From Enterobacter pseudoroggenkampii (GTDB taxonomy: Bacteria > Pseudomonadota > Gammaproteobacteria > Enterobacterales > Enterobacteriaceae), in NCBI RefSeq assembly GCF_026420145.1, contig NZ_JAPMLV010000005.1:124001-188000 (forward strand): a stretch of DNA of 64,000 bases, in the 5' to 3' direction. The position numbers were made by a program, and so were the translations under genes. Of this stretch, positions 15,710-25,225 are shown piece after piece; position 1 is the first letter of the stretch, and each line of letters begins with the position of its first letter. The notes under the pieces are model-generated. The model had not been told where the DNA came from. It saw only the letters and a program-made list of their open reading frames with translations, and searched no databases.

Positions 15710-17653
15710 ATGATGATGATGAACACACGTTTTTCCGTGAGCCTGATACTCATCGGCTGGCTCTGCCTCAGCGCGAGCGTCTGCGCGCAGGCATTTACGT
15801 TTATTGCGCCCAACGCGCGGCCACAGCTGGAGGCGAGCAAACCCTGGCCGCAGAACCAGTTTCTGGTACTGGCCTACCACGACGTCGAAGACGATGCCGC
15901 CGATCAGCGCTACCTCTCCGTGCGTACCAGCGCGTTAAACGAGCAGATAAGCTGGCTGCTGCACAACGGCTATCACGTCATCAGCGTGCAGGACATCCTG
16001 GATGCCCATGACGGGAAAAAAACGCTGCCGCCCAAAGCCGTTCTGCTCAGCTTTGACGACGGCTACAGCAGCTTTTACACCCGCGTCTGGCCGCTGCTTC
16101 AGGCGTGGAACGTTCCTGCGCTGTGGGCGCCGGTGGGCAGCTGGGTGGATACGCCGGAAAATCAAAAAGTTAACTTCGGCGGCCTGATGACGCCCCGCGA
16201 TCGCTTCGCGACGTGGGACATGGTGCGCGAACTCAGCCAGTCCCCGCTGATTGAGATTGGATCGCATACCTGGGCCTCGCATTACGGCATTCCGGCCAAC
16301 CCGCAGGGCAGCCGCGAACCGGCGATCGCCAATCGCTTTTATGATAAAGCAACGGGCCGCTATGAAACCGACCAACAGTTCAACCAGCGGATCGGCGATG
16401 ACGTTCGTAAAGTGACCGAAAAAATCACGCAGGTGACGGGCAAGGCGCCGCGCGCCTGGGTCTGGCCCTATGGCGCAGCCAACGGCACGTCGCTCGCCAT
16501 CGCCAGACAGCAGGGTTATCAGCTGGCCTTTACCCTTGAGGACGGGCTGGGGAACGTGCAGGAGCTGGGCAATATTCCTCGTCTGCTGATCGCCGGCAAT
16601 CCCTCGCTCAAGGCGTTTGCCAGTACGGTCAGCCAGGTTCAGGAGCGCGAACCCGTGCGCGTCATGCACGTCGATCTCGACTACGTTTACGATCCCGATC
16701 CGGCCCAGCAGACTCAAAATATCAACAGGCTGATCCAGCGGGTCTACGACATGAAAATCAGCCATGTTTTCCTGCAGGCGTTTGCCGACCCGCAGGGCGA
16801 CGGCAGGATCAAGGCGCTCTATTTTCCCAACCGTCGGCTACCGGTCCGGGCCGATCTCTTTAATTTTGTCTCCTGGCAGCTGCAAACCCGCGCGGGCGTG
16901 AAAGTCTTCGCGTGGATGCCGGTGCTCTCGTTCGATCTCGATCCTGCTCTGCCGCGCGTGCAGCGCCGGGATCGCCAGACAGGCCAACTGAGCGAGGCCA
17001 CCGAGCCCTATATCCGGCTCTCCCCGTGGGACCCGCAGGTGCGCCAGCAGGTGACGGACATCTATGAAGATCTGTCCCGCTATGCCAGCTTCAATGGGAT
17101 TTTGTTTCATGACGATGCGGTGCTGACGGACGTGGACGATGCCGGGCAGGACACGACTCGCCAGAAGAGCCAACTGCTTATCGGGTTTACCCACGCCCTG
17201 AGCCTGGCGGTGAAGCATATCCGTGGCCCGCAGATAAAAACCGCGCGCAATATGTTCGCCTTACCCATTCTGCAGCCCGAAAGCGAGGCGTGGTTCGCGC
17301 AGAATCTTGACGATTTTCTGGCGGAGTATGACTGGACGGTGCCGATGGCCATGCCGTTGATGGAGTCCGTCCCGGTAGACGAAAGCGATGCCTGGCTGAC
17401 GCGTCTGGTTAAAGCGGTCGCCACGCGTCCCGGCGCGCTCGATAAAACCATTTTCGAGCTGCAGGCCAGAGACTGGGATAAGCAACCGCCGCGCGCCGTT
17501 TCCGACAGCCAGCTGGCACAGTGGATGCGCGTGCTCCAGCTGAACGGCGTCAAAAACTACGGCTACTACCCCGATGATTTCATCAACAACCAACCTGATA
17601 TCTCACGTATCAGGCCTGTATTTTCTTCGTACTGGTATCCTGACAATGACTGA
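15710..17653 (+). CDS. pgaB: PNAG N-deacetylase/hydrolase PgaB
   Basis: This 647-residue periplasmic enzyme has an N-terminal carbohydrate esterase 4 domain (about 45-300) with Asp116-Asp117 in [12 protein letters not shown] and metal ligands His186 and His191 in [11 protein letters not shown]. The C-terminal glycoside hydrolase domain contains [14 protein letters not shown]. It partly deacetylates and can cleave PNAG during export. E. coli PgaB is an outer-membrane lipoprotein, but here the signal sequence ([17 protein letters not shown]) has no acceptable lipobox, since the residue before Cys25 is Val. Cleavage by signal peptidase I after AQA looks likelier. Four tandem ATG codons (15710-15721) offer alternative starts. 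It overlaps pgaC by 8 bp. Confidence 0.95.
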   Translation: MMMMNTRFSVSLILIGWLCLSASVCAQAFTFIAPNARPQLEASKPWPQNQFLVLAYHDVEDDAADQRYLSVRTSALNEQISWLLHNGYHVISVQDILDAHDGKKTLPPKAVLLSFDDGYSSFYTRVWPLLQAWNVPALWAPVGSWVDTPENQKVNFGGLMTPRDRFATWDMVRELSQSPLIEIGSHTWASHYGIPANPQGSREPAIANRFYDKATGRYETDQQFNQRIGDDVRKVTEKITQVTGKAPRAWVWPYGAANGTSLAIARQQGYQLAFTLEDGLGNVQELGNIPRLLIAGNPSLKAFASTVSQVQEREPVRVMHVDLDYVYDPDPAQQTQNINRLIQRVYDMKISHVFLQAFADPQGDGRIKALYFPNRRLPVRADLFNFVSWQLQTRAGVKVFAWMPVLSFDLDPALPRVQRRDRQTGQLSEATEPYIRLSPWDPQVRQQVTDIYEDLSRYASFNGILFHDDAVLTDVDDAGQDTTRQKSQLLIGFTHALSLAVKHIRGPQIKTARNMFALPILQPESEAWFAQNLDDFLAEYDWTVPMAMPLMESVPVDESDAWLTRLVKAVATRPGALDKTIFELQARDWDKQPPRAVSDSQLAQWMRVLQLNGVKNYGYYPDDFINNQPDISRIRPVFSSYWYPDND

Positions 17654-18977
17654 TCGCATTATCGCCTTTTCTATTTTATGTCTGGTATTCGGGTTGCCGT
17701 TAGGCGTGGCCGCCCTCTTTACCGGTGAGCTGATTCTGGATTTTGTGTTCTTCTGGCCGCTGTTCATGTCGGTGCTCTGGATAACCGGCGGCCTCTATTT
17801 CTGGTTTCAGCTTGAACGCCACTGGTCGTGGGATAAAGACACGCCCGCGCCGACGCTCGCCGGTGAGCCGCTCATCTCCATTCTGATCCCCTGCTTTAAC
17901 GAGGGACGAAATGCCCGGGAGACCATCAGCGCCGCGCTGGATCAGCGGTATGAAAATATAGAAGTTATCGCCATCAACGACGGTTCGTCTGACAACACGG
18001 CGGAGGTATTGCAGGCTCTGGCGCAGGAACATCCGCGCCTGCGGGTGATTAACCTCGCGGAGAACCAGGGGAAGGCGCTGGCGCTCAAAGCCGGGGCAGC
18101 GGCGGCCCGGGGCGATCTGCTGGTCTGCATTGACGGTGACGCCCTGCTCGATCGCGATACGGCAGCGTATCTGGTGGCACCGCTGATTCAGTATCCCCAC
18201 GTTGGGGCAGTCACCGGCAATCCACGTATTCGCACGCGCTCCACGCTGATTGGTCGCATCCAGGTGGGCGAGTTCTCATCGATTATTGGGCTCATCAAGC
18301 GGACGCAGCGGATCTATGGCCGGGTCTTTACCGTCTCGGGCGTTATTGCCGCCTTTCGCCGACAGGCGCTGGCGGACGTCGGGTACTGGAGCCCGGACAT
18401 GATCACCGAAGACATCGACATCAGCTGGAAGCTCCAGCTGCGCCACTGGGATATCTTTTTCGAGCCGCGGGCGCTGTGCTGGATCCTGATGCCGGAGACG
18501 CTCAAGGGTCTGTGGAAACAGCGTCTGCGCTGGGCCCAGGGCGGCGCGGAGGTGTTTCTGGTCAACCTGCGCAGGATTGTGCGCTGGGAGCATCACCGCA
18601 TGTGGCCCCTGTTTCTTGAGTATGCCCTGTCAACGCTGTGGGCCTTCGCGTACGCGATGACGGTGCTGTTATTTATCCTCAGCCATATCGCCCCTGTTCC
18701 TGCCAGGCTGACCGTGGAGAGCCTTTTTCCACCGGAGTTTACCGGGCTGCTGCTGGGGGTGATGTGCCTCCTGCAGTTCCTGGTCAGTTTGTACATCGAG
18801 CGGCGCTATGAACGGAAGGTGGCCAGCTCGCTTTTCTGGGTGATCTGGTTCCCGATGGTGTACTGGATGATTGGCCTGTTCACCACCCTCGTCGCATTTC
18901 CAAAAGTCATGCTTAAACGCCAGCGCGCCCGCGCGCGCTGGATCAGTCCGGACCGGGGAAAAGGAAGCATTCAATGA
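17646..18977 (+). CDS. pgaC: PNAG synthase, processive glycosyltransferase PgaC
   Basis: This 443-residue inner-membrane family 2 glycosyltransferase polymerises UDP-GlcNAc into PNAG. Two N-terminal spans are followed by the GT-A domain with INDGSSD, the metal-binding [11 protein letters not shown], the acceptor TED (ITEDIDISW) and the processive QRLRW motif ([10 protein letters not shown]), then about three C-terminal spans. ATG 17646 lies within pgaB (8-bp overlap). It ends in a 4-bp overlap with pgaD, its partner in the c-di-GMP-controlled synthase complex. Confidence 0.97.
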   Translation: MTDRIIAFSILCLVFGLPLGVAALFTGELILDFVFFWPLFMSVLWITGGLYFWFQLERHWSWDKDTPAPTLAGEPLISILIPCFNEGRNARETISAALDQRYENIEVIAINDGSSDNTAEVLQALAQEHPRLRVINLAENQGKALALKAGAAAARGDLLVCIDGDALLDRDTAAYLVAPLIQYPHVGAVTGNPRIRTRSTLIGRIQVGEFSSIIGLIKRTQRIYGRVFTVSGVIAAFRRQALADVGYWSPDMITEDIDISWKLQLRHWDIFFEPRALCWILMPETLKGLWKQRLRWAQGGAEVFLVNLRRIVRWEHHRMWPLFLEYALSTLWAFAYAMTVLLFILSHIAPVPARLTVESLFPPEFTGLLLGVMCLLQFLVSLYIERRYERKVASSLFWVIWFPMVYWMIGLFTTLVAFPKVMLKRQRARARWISPDRGKGSIQ

Positions 18978-19405
18978 ACGAAAATACCTTAATTTTGACC
19001 GAACATCGGCTATTGCCACGTGTTTTCGATGCCGCGTTAACGCTGGTGGCGTGGGGAGGCTTTCTGTTTTTCCTGTATGCCCGGCTCTGGATGCAGCTCA
19101 CCGAGGAGAGCGACCACCGCTGGGGCGTCATTATTGCGTCCTTTAATACGGTGTTGATCTATTTACTGTTCGCCGCGCTCAACGGCTGGCTGCTGATTTT
19201 GTGGTATCAGTACAACCGCCGCCGCGCCCACGTGAGGCGGCGTCAGCCGGGCTATTTTCACCAGGAGGAGCTGGCCCGCAGCTTTAATGTCTCACCGCAG
19301 ATCATCTCCGAGATGAGCCAGTACAACCTGCTGACGGTCTATCATGACCAGATTGGCCGCATCATCGATCTGAAGATCAACGGGCTGGAAGAGGAAGAAC
19401 AGTAA
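18974..19405 (+). CDS. pgaD: PNAG synthase accessory subunit PgaD
   Basis: This 143-residue protein has two membrane spans (about 19-40 and 57-80: [16 protein letters not shown] and [20 protein letters not shown]), then a cytoplasmic tail with [17 protein letters not shown]. In E. coli PgaD joins PgaC and the pair binds c-di-GMP to activate synthesis. It starts within the pgaC stop (ATGA) and is the last gene of the operon. Confidence 0.95.
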   Translation: MNENTLILTEHRLLPRVFDAALTLVAWGGFLFFLYARLWMQLTEESDHRWGVIIASFNTVLIYLLFAALNGWLLILWYQYNRRRAHVRRRQPGYFHQEELARSFNVSPQIISEMSQYNLLTVYHDQIGRIIDLKINGLEEEEQ

Positions 19406-19408
19406 CGA

Positions 19409-19443
19409 AAAGCCCCCGCAGAATGCCCTGCGGGGGCTTTTTT
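19409..19443. terminator. Bidirectional terminator between pgaD and gss
   Basis: AAAGCCCCCGCA, an 8-base loop and TGCGGGGGCTTTTTT. The stem is GC-rich, with T-tracts on both strands, and it separates two convergent operons. Confidence 0.93.
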
Positions 19444-19457
19444 ACTGCGGGTAAGAG

Positions 19458-21320
19458 CTACTTATCTTTAACTACAATCAGCGGCTCGATATCACTCTCT
19501 TTCTTCACCACCAGCGAGTCATCGCCGCGCAGGCAGGTTCCGCCGTAGTTCCCACCCACGGTGAAGGTGCAGACCTGAATGTACTTGCCGTCGACCTTCG
19601 GCAGGCACCACAGCTGCTGGTAGATGTTTTTACGGTCGACAAACTTGCCGCTGGATTTATCCAGCAGCTCGTCCTGGGCGCTAATCAGGTCGATATTGCT
19701 GCCGCAGCGTCCGGCAATCGGCTTGACGGCATAGCCGGTCTGCTTCAGCAGATCGTTAACCTCAAAATCGGTGTCGAGCAGGTAACGGTGGTTCGGGAAC
19801 AGCTGCCACAGTACCGGGAGAATCGCCTTGTTGCCGGGAATGACGGTCCACAGCGGTTCAAAGACCAGCACCTCCGGGCGCAGCAGGACGTCAATCAGGC
19901 GCACCTCGCCTTCAGGATGTCCGGTGCGGATCGGCACGGCGGCATATTCGGTTTCGCTGACCTCACGGATCTGCTCTATCGCCGTCTCCCACGCCCAGGT
20001 TTTCCACACGCAGTTGACGTGGCGACCTTCGTCGTCAATCAGCTGTCCGGCGGCATCCCAGCTCAGAGCCCCCAGCCCGTGCAGGATTTTGGTTTCAAAC
20101 CCGGCCTGCATCAGCGAACGCTGGATAAAGAGCGCGTGATAGTCCTCTTCGACATCGTTGTCCTGCATGATGTGGACAAACGGCCGCGCGTGACTGTGCT
20201 TCCAGGCGCCGGTCAGCTCTTCCAGCAGCCCTTCCGCCGGGTTATGCCCGTTGCCGCGATAGCCGTTTTTCACCCACTCTTCGAGAATCAGCCCGCCCTC
20301 GGTATGGCATGAGGCGGAATCCGCGTTGTACTCGTAGACCTTGATGCCGCGCTCATCCATGCAGAAATCCATACGACCGGTGATCATATGGTGACGACGC
20401 CACTGCCAGGAGAGGCGCAGGCGCGGCCAGAGGATTTTCGGGATGTCGAAAAGCGCCAGCAGGCTGTCGTCTTTCAGCACCTTGTCCGTCGCGTGCAGGT
20501 ACATCAGATGCAGTTCGTTGGTGGCCTTGATCAGCTCCTGCTCGGCGCTTTCGGTAATGGTGAAGTACTGGCAGGGATCTTTGTTGATCACATGGCCGTT
20601 GGCGCGGATATACGCCTGCTGCAATGCGTCATTTTCGTTAAGCCATTTTCCGTCGAACTGACGCCTGTTTTTCAGCCGCGCGCCGCTGATTTTCAGCAGT
20701 TCGCCGTCGATTTCCGGCTGGGGAATGCTGTGTTCCGTGTCGTCGGTCTGGATCATCCAGCCGAGGATCTCCGTGTCGTTGAAAGTGTCATGGATCGTAT
20801 AACACCCGTTCTCCACGCTCAGACGCAGCTCGCGCGTCCATTGCTGCCCGAGCGGCAGCGGAGAGTGAATCACGTTCTGCTCGGCGATACGCACCTTATC
20901 GTCCAGAAGCTGGGTGATCACCGCCACGTGGCCGGTCTCATGGAACTCGCCGCCCTTTTGCCAGATCAGCAGCGCCCCGGCCCGCGGCGCGCGTTTTGAG
21001 CCATTAGCAAAAGCCTGAAGGGGCAGGATGTTATCGTTCACCACCTGACGCAAAAAGCGCAGGGAGAAGATCTCCCATGCCATGCCGACGTCGGTAAACA
21101 CGAAGCCATAGTTGAGAAACAGGAAACGGCGGGCAAATTCAACGCACTGCCACTTGTGGCCCATGTATTCGTTGCCAATATAGCTGCGAAAATCCGCATC
21201 TTCCGGGTAGTTGCGCGGGTCCAGACTGCCGTAATTTGAAGAGTAAATCGCCACGCCACCGGGCGCATAGCCTAACAATGTCCCGAATGGCGCATCACTG
21301 CTTAACTTTCCTTTACGCAT
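19458..21320 (-). CDS. gss: Bifunctional glutathionylspermidine synthetase/amidase
   Basis: This 620-residue cytoplasmic enzyme makes and hydrolyses glutathionylspermidine. The N-terminal CHAP amidase (about 30-200) has nucleophile Cys59 in HKWQCVEFARRF and the catalytic His in EFHETGHVAVITQ. The C-terminal ATP-grasp synthetase (about 205-615) includes ITGRMDFCMDERGIKVYEYN and the ending GGNYGGTCLRGDDSLVVKKE. Length and residues match E. coli Gss. It lies 111 bp downstream of a peptide-type ABC importer operon in the same direction, without an obvious terminator between them. In E. coli gss and yghU are close neighbours. Confidence 0.97.
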   Translation of the reverse strand: MRKGKLSSDAPFGTLLGYAPGGVAIYSSNYGSLDPRNYPEDADFRSYIGNEYMGHKWQCVEFARRFLFLNYGFVFTDVGMAWEIFSLRFLRQVVNDNILPLQAFANGSKRAPRAGALLIWQKGGEFHETGHVAVITQLLDDKVRIAEQNVIHSPLPLGQQWTRELRLSVENGCYTIHDTFNDTEILGWMIQTDDTEHSIPQPEIDGELLKISGARLKNRRQFDGKWLNENDALQQAYIRANGHVINKDPCQYFTITESAEQELIKATNELHLMYLHATDKVLKDDSLLALFDIPKILWPRLRLSWQWRRHHMITGRMDFCMDERGIKVYEYNADSASCHTEGGLILEEWVKNGYRGNGHNPAEGLLEELTGAWKHSHARPFVHIMQDNDVEEDYHALFIQRSLMQAGFETKILHGLGALSWDAAGQLIDDEGRHVNCVWKTWAWETAIEQIREVSETEYAAVPIRTGHPEGEVRLIDVLLRPEVLVFEPLWTVIPGNKAILPVLWQLFPNHRYLLDTDFEVNDLLKQTGYAVKPIAGRCGSNIDLISAQDELLDKSSGKFVDRKNIYQQLWCLPKVDGKYIQVCTFTVGGNYGGTCLRGDDSLVVKKESDIEPLIVVKDK

Positions 21321-21431
21321 GTATCCAACCTAAAACAGGCAGGCGGCAATTTTTTTAAGGGTTGTCGTCGTCTGCACGTTGTAATTAACCTGACAGAGGG
21401 GCATTTATCATACACCTGCGTGGGGCATTAA

Positions 21432-22409
21432 TTACACGTTAAACAACCAGCACGCCGCGAAATGCCCTGGCGCAATCTCCCGCATGGCAGGCTCCTGCGT
21501 CTGGCAAACCGGCATGGCGTGCGGGCAGCGGCTGCAGAACTTACAGCCCGGCAGCGCGGACGTGGGGCCTGGAATGTCGCCGCGCAGGGTGGCGTCTTCG
21601 AGATTGCGGATGCGCGGATCGGGCCGGGGAACCGCCGCCAGCAGCGCGCGGGTGTAGGGGTGCGCCGGACGCTGATACAGTTCATTCGCCGGGGCCACCT
21701 CCACCAGCTTACCGAGATACATCACCCCAATGCGGCTGGAGATATGGCGCACCATGGAGAGATCGTGGGCGATGAACAGATAGGTCAGCCCCAGCTCCTG
21801 CTGCAGATCCTGCAAAATATTCACCACCTGCGCCTGCACCGAGACGTCCAGCGCCGAAAGCGGTTCATCGCACAGCACAAATTCAGGACGCACGGACAAC
21901 GCGCGGGCAATACTGATGCGCTGACGCTGCCCCCCGCTGAACTCATGCGGGAATCGTTCAAGGTGTTCGTGCTTCAGCCCCACTTTGTAGAGCAGCGTTT
22001 CCGTACGTTCCCGCTGTTCTTCGCGGCTGTAGCCGTGGATCTGCATCGGCTCGGCCACCAGCTGTCGTACCGTCATGCCGGGGTTGAGCGAGGAGTAAGG
22101 ATCCTGAAAAATCGCCTGCATCCGCTTACGCAGCGGCTTGAGCTCTTTTTCGCGGGCGTGAGCGATCGCCTGCCCGGCAAAGTGGATCTCGCCAGAGGTA
22201 ATATCGAAAAGGCGCAGGATGGCGCGCCCGAGGGTGGATTTCCCACAGCCGGACTCTCCCACCAGGCCAAACGTCTCGCCGGGCTGAATATCAAAGCTCA
22301 CGCCATCAACCGCCTTCACGGCCACGCCTTTATGCAGCAGACCGCCGTTGAGCGGATAGTGTTTGTGCAGATCGCGCACGCTCACTAATGGCACCTGTTG
22401 TTCACTCAT
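21432..22409 (-). CDS. Peptide ABC transporter ATP-binding protein (DppF/OppF type)
   Basis: This 325-residue ATPase has a Walker [13 protein letters not shown] (about 55), signature [15 protein letters not shown], Walker [11 protein letters not shown] and the C-terminal oligopeptide/dipeptide extension with the cysteine cluster [16 protein letters not shown] that often holds an Fe-S centre. It is the last ATPase of a five-gene importer, overlapping the upstream ATPase gene by 4 bp. The substrate cannot be told from sequence. Confidence 0.92.
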   Translation of the reverse strand: MSEQQVPLVSVRDLHKHYPLNGGLLHKGVAVKAVDGVSFDIQPGETFGLVGESGCGKSTLGRAILRLFDITSGEIHFAGQAIAHAREKELKPLRKRMQAIFQDPYSSLNPGMTVRQLVAEPMQIHGYSREEQRERTETLLYKVGLKHEHLERFPHEFSGGQRQRISIARALSVRPEFVLCDEPLSALDVSVQAQVVNILQDLQQELGLTYLFIAHDLSMVRHISSRIGVMYLGKLVEVAPANELYQRPAHPYTRALLAAVPRPDPRIRNLEDATLRGDIPGPTSALPGCKFCSRCPHAMPVCQTQEPAMREIAPGHFAACWLFNV

Positions 22410-23383
22410 GCCTGAATCTCCTTATCGGCCCATAGCCAGCAGGCGGCGCGATGGCCCTCTCCCATGGCGTAAAATGCGGGCTGCCGTTCACACTGGGGCA
22501 TGCGTTTCGGGCAGCGTTCGGCGAACGGACAGCCCGGCGGCGGGTTAAGCAGGCCAGGCGGCGCGCCTTCGATGGGCGATAAGCGTTGGTTAACCTCATC
22601 CGGGCGCGGCAGCGAGGCCAGCAGACCCTGAGTGTAAGGATGCGCAGGGCGATAAAAAATGTCCTCCACGCTCCCCTCCTCCATCACCAGCCCGCCGTAC
22701 ATCACCACCACGCGGCTGCAGACCTGCGCCACCACGCCGAGATCGTGGGTGATCAGCAGAATCGCGGTTTGGGTCTGCTGTTGCAGGCTTTTCAGCAGAC
22801 GCAGGATCTGCGCCTGAATGGTCACGTCCAGCGCGGTGGTTGGCTCATCGGCAATAAGAAGCTTAGGGTTGCAGGAGAGCGCAATCGCGATCATCACCCG
22901 CTGGCGCATCCCGCCGCTAAACTCGTGGGGATACTGGTCGTATCGGCGTTCCGCTTCGGCAATCCCCACCTGTTCCAGCATGGCGATCGCCGCCGCTTTG
23001 GCCGCTTTTTTGGTCAGTCCTTTATTGCGCATCAGGATCTCCGCCATCTGTTTGCCGATGGTCAGCACCGGGTTCAGGGCGGTCATCGGATCCTGGAAAA
23101 TCATCGCGATCTCGTTGCCGCGAATAGCGCGCATCTGCTCAGGGGTTTTCTGCGCCAGATCGTCATTCTGGAAGCGGATGCTGCCGCCGGTTATCCGTCC
23201 GTTGTTCCCCAGAAGCTGAATGATCGACTTACAGGTGACGCTTTTCCCGCAGCCCGACTCGCCGACGATACCGACGAGTTCGCCCGGCTGAACCTGAAAG
23301 CTCACGCCGCGCACAGCGTGAACCTCGCCCTCGCGGGTGCGGAAGGTGGTTTGCAGGTTCTCAAGCGCTAATAAGTTACTCAT
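22406..23383 (-). CDS. Peptide ABC transporter ATP-binding protein (DppD/OppD type)
   Basis: This 325-residue ATPase starts at ATG 23383 (MSNLLALENLQTTFRTREGE), chosen because AGGAG precedes it and it overlaps the permease stop by 8 bp. Walker A is [12 protein letters not shown], the signature FSGGMRQRVMIAIAL, Walker B LIADEPTTALD, and the C-terminal cluster is GCPFAERCPKRMPQCE. It pairs with the DppF-like subunit to energise the importer. Confidence 0.92.
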   Translation of the reverse strand: MSNLLALENLQTTFRTREGEVHAVRGVSFQVQPGELVGIVGESGCGKSVTCKSIIQLLGNNGRITGGSIRFQNDDLAQKTPEQMRAIRGNEIAMIFQDPMTALNPVLTIGKQMAEILMRNKGLTKKAAKAAAIAMLEQVGIAEAERRYDQYPHEFSGGMRQRVMIAIALSCNPKLLIADEPTTALDVTIQAQILRLLKSLQQQTQTAILLITHDLGVVAQVCSRVVVMYGGLVMEEGSVEDIFYRPAHPYTQGLLASLPRPDEVNQRLSPIEGAPPGLLNPPPGCPFAERCPKRMPQCERQPAFYAMGEGHRAACWLWADKEIQA

Positions 23384-24221
23384 CGCGATTCGCTCCTGGC
23401 TCAAAGGCGGTACGGAAGACATCGCCCAGCACGTTAAAGCTGAACACCGTCAGCAGGATCAAAATGCCGGGGAACATCGCCAGCCACGACGCTTCGCCAA
23501 TATACGACTGGGCGTTGTTGAGCATGCTTCCCCACGATGCCGCAGGCGCCTGCACGCCCAGCCCTAAGAAGCTGAGCGTCGACTCCATCAGAATGGCCGA
23601 GGCGATATTGAGCGTGGCGGCCACGATAATGGTCGGCAGCACGCCGGGAATAATGTGGCGCACGATAATGCGCAGCGGGTTTTCCCCCGACGCGCGGGCA
23701 TAAAGCACATACTCGCGCTCTTTCACCGATAAGGTTTCTGCGCGCACCAGCCGCGACATGTTCATCCACGTCAGCAGGCTGATGATCAGAATGATGTTAT
23801 CCACGCCCGGCTTGAGGTAAGCATTCACCACCAGCAGCAGGAAGAAGGCCGGAATGGCCATCAGGATATCCACGGCGCGCATCATCAGGTTATCCAGCCA
23901 GCCGCCAAAATAGCCGCTCACCGTTCCTACCACCGTGCCGATAAGCGTGGAAAAGAGCATCGCCAGAAAACCGACCATCAGGGAGATCTGGCCGCCATAC
24001 AGCGCGCGGGTGAAGTAGTCGCGGCCATACTCGTCGGTACCGAACCAGTGTGCGGCATCCGGCGGTAGCGTGCGTGCGCCGAGCGCCATCCGATCCGGAT
24101 CGTACGGACTTAGGCCCGCACAGAGCGCGGCGACAACGAAAATAAAAAGCACAAACAGGGAGAACTGCGCCGGACGGTTGCGGCGCAGCTGGTGACGAAC
24201 CTGCTGCCAGCGTCTGCTCAT
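23376..24221 (-). CDS. Peptide ABC transporter permease (DppC type)
   Basis: This 281-residue inner-membrane protein begins with a cytoplasmic basic stretch and one long span (QFSLFVLFIFVVAALCAGL). It then has the typical WFGTDEYGRDYFTRALYG and the EAA loop YVLYARASGENPLRIIVRHI facing the ATPases, with about six spans in all. It is translationally coupled to the DppD-like gene and follows the DppB-like gene by 5 bp. Confidence 0.92.
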   Translation of the reverse strand: MSRRWQQVRHQLRRNRPAQFSLFVLFIFVVAALCAGLSPYDPDRMALGARTLPPDAAHWFGTDEYGRDYFTRALYGGQISLMVGFLAMLFSTLIGTVVGTVSGYFGGWLDNLMMRAVDILMAIPAFFLLLVVNAYLKPGVDNIILIISLLTWMNMSRLVRAETLSVKEREYVLYARASGENPLRIIVRHIIPGVLPTIIVAATLNIASAILMESTLSFLGLGVQAPAASWGSMLNNAQSYIGEASWLAMFPGILILLTVFSFNVLGDVFRTAFEPGANRDE

Positions 24222-24226
24222 CCGGG

Positions 24227-25180
24227 TTACCTCAGCGTACGAATGCGGGGATCGGCGAAGCGATAAAGCAGATCGGCGATCAGGTTACCGACGATCAGCA
24301 TCATCGACGAGAGCATGATGATCGCCATGATCAGCGGGTAGTCCAGCGAGGCGATCGACTGGATCCCGAGCAGCCCCATCCCCGGCCACGAGAAGACGCT
24401 TTCCGTCACATAGGCCCCCACAATCAGCTCACCGAACGACAGGCCGAACAGGGTGATCACCGGCAGCAGCACGTTTTTCAGCACGTGGCGGAACAGAATG
24501 CTGGAACGCGTGGCGCCGTAAGCCAGCTGGGTCTGCACGTAGTCGGCCGAGAGCTGCGAGATGGTGTTGGAGCGGATGTAGCGCACGTAGCTGGAGAGGT
24601 TGTAGAACGTGAGGGCAATACACGGCAGCACGCCGTGACGCAGCACGTCCAGCGCGTTATCTTCCATGCCGATGGTGCGCATCCCCATGCTGGGGAACCA
24701 GTTAAGCTGCACGGCAAAAACGGTGATGAGCAAAATGCCGAACCAGAAAATCGGTACCGAGATGCCGATATAGGCGAACAGGTTAAGCACGTGATCCAGC
24801 CAGCGGTGCTTAAATGCCCCCGCCAGCAGGCCCAGCGGGATGGCCAGCACGATCGCCATCAGCAGCGACGCGCCCATCAGCCCCAGCGTGGCCGGAATGC
24901 GTTCGCCGATCATCTCCAGCACGGGGCGGTGGTAGATAAGCGAATAGCCGAGATCGCCCTGCAGGACGTTTTTCAGCCACAGGACGTACTGCGTGACCAG
25001 CGGCTTATCCAGCCCCAGGCTCTGGCGAATACGTTCGATATCTTCCGGGGCCATGCGCGGCGTAATGTACGCCGCCACCGGATCGCCGGGCGCGAGCTTG
25101 ACCAGCAAAAACGCCACCAGTGAAATAAAGAACAGCATCGGCAGCAGTTGCAGCAGCCGACGGGTGAGGAGTGTGTTCAC
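24227..25180 (-). CDS. Peptide ABC transporter permease (DppB type)
   Basis: This 317-residue inner-membrane permease starts at GTG 25180 with AAGGG six bases upstream. It shows the DppB/OppB N-terminus (RRLLQLLPMLFFISLVAFLL, VKLAPGDPV), about six spans and the EAA-type loop YVQTQLAYGATRSSILFRHV. The binding-protein gene lies 45 bp upstream. Confidence 0.92.
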   Translation of the reverse strand: MNTLLTRRLLQLLPMLFFISLVAFLLVKLAPGDPVAAYITPRMAPEDIERIRQSLGLDKPLVTQYVLWLKNVLQGDLGYSLIYHRPVLEMIGERIPATLGLMGASLLMAIVLAIPLGLLAGAFKHRWLDHVLNLFAYIGISVPIFWFGILLITVFAVQLNWFPSMGMRTIGMEDNALDVLRHGVLPCIALTFYNLSSYVRYIRSNTISQLSADYVQTQLAYGATRSSILFRHVLKNVLLPVITLFGLSFGELIVGAYVTESVFSWPGMGLLGIQSIASLDYPLIMAIIMLSSMMLIVGNLIADLLYRFADPRIRTLR

Positions 25181-25225
25181 GACATGCCCTTACAAAATCC
25201 CCGACCTGACGGCCGGGGCAATCAC

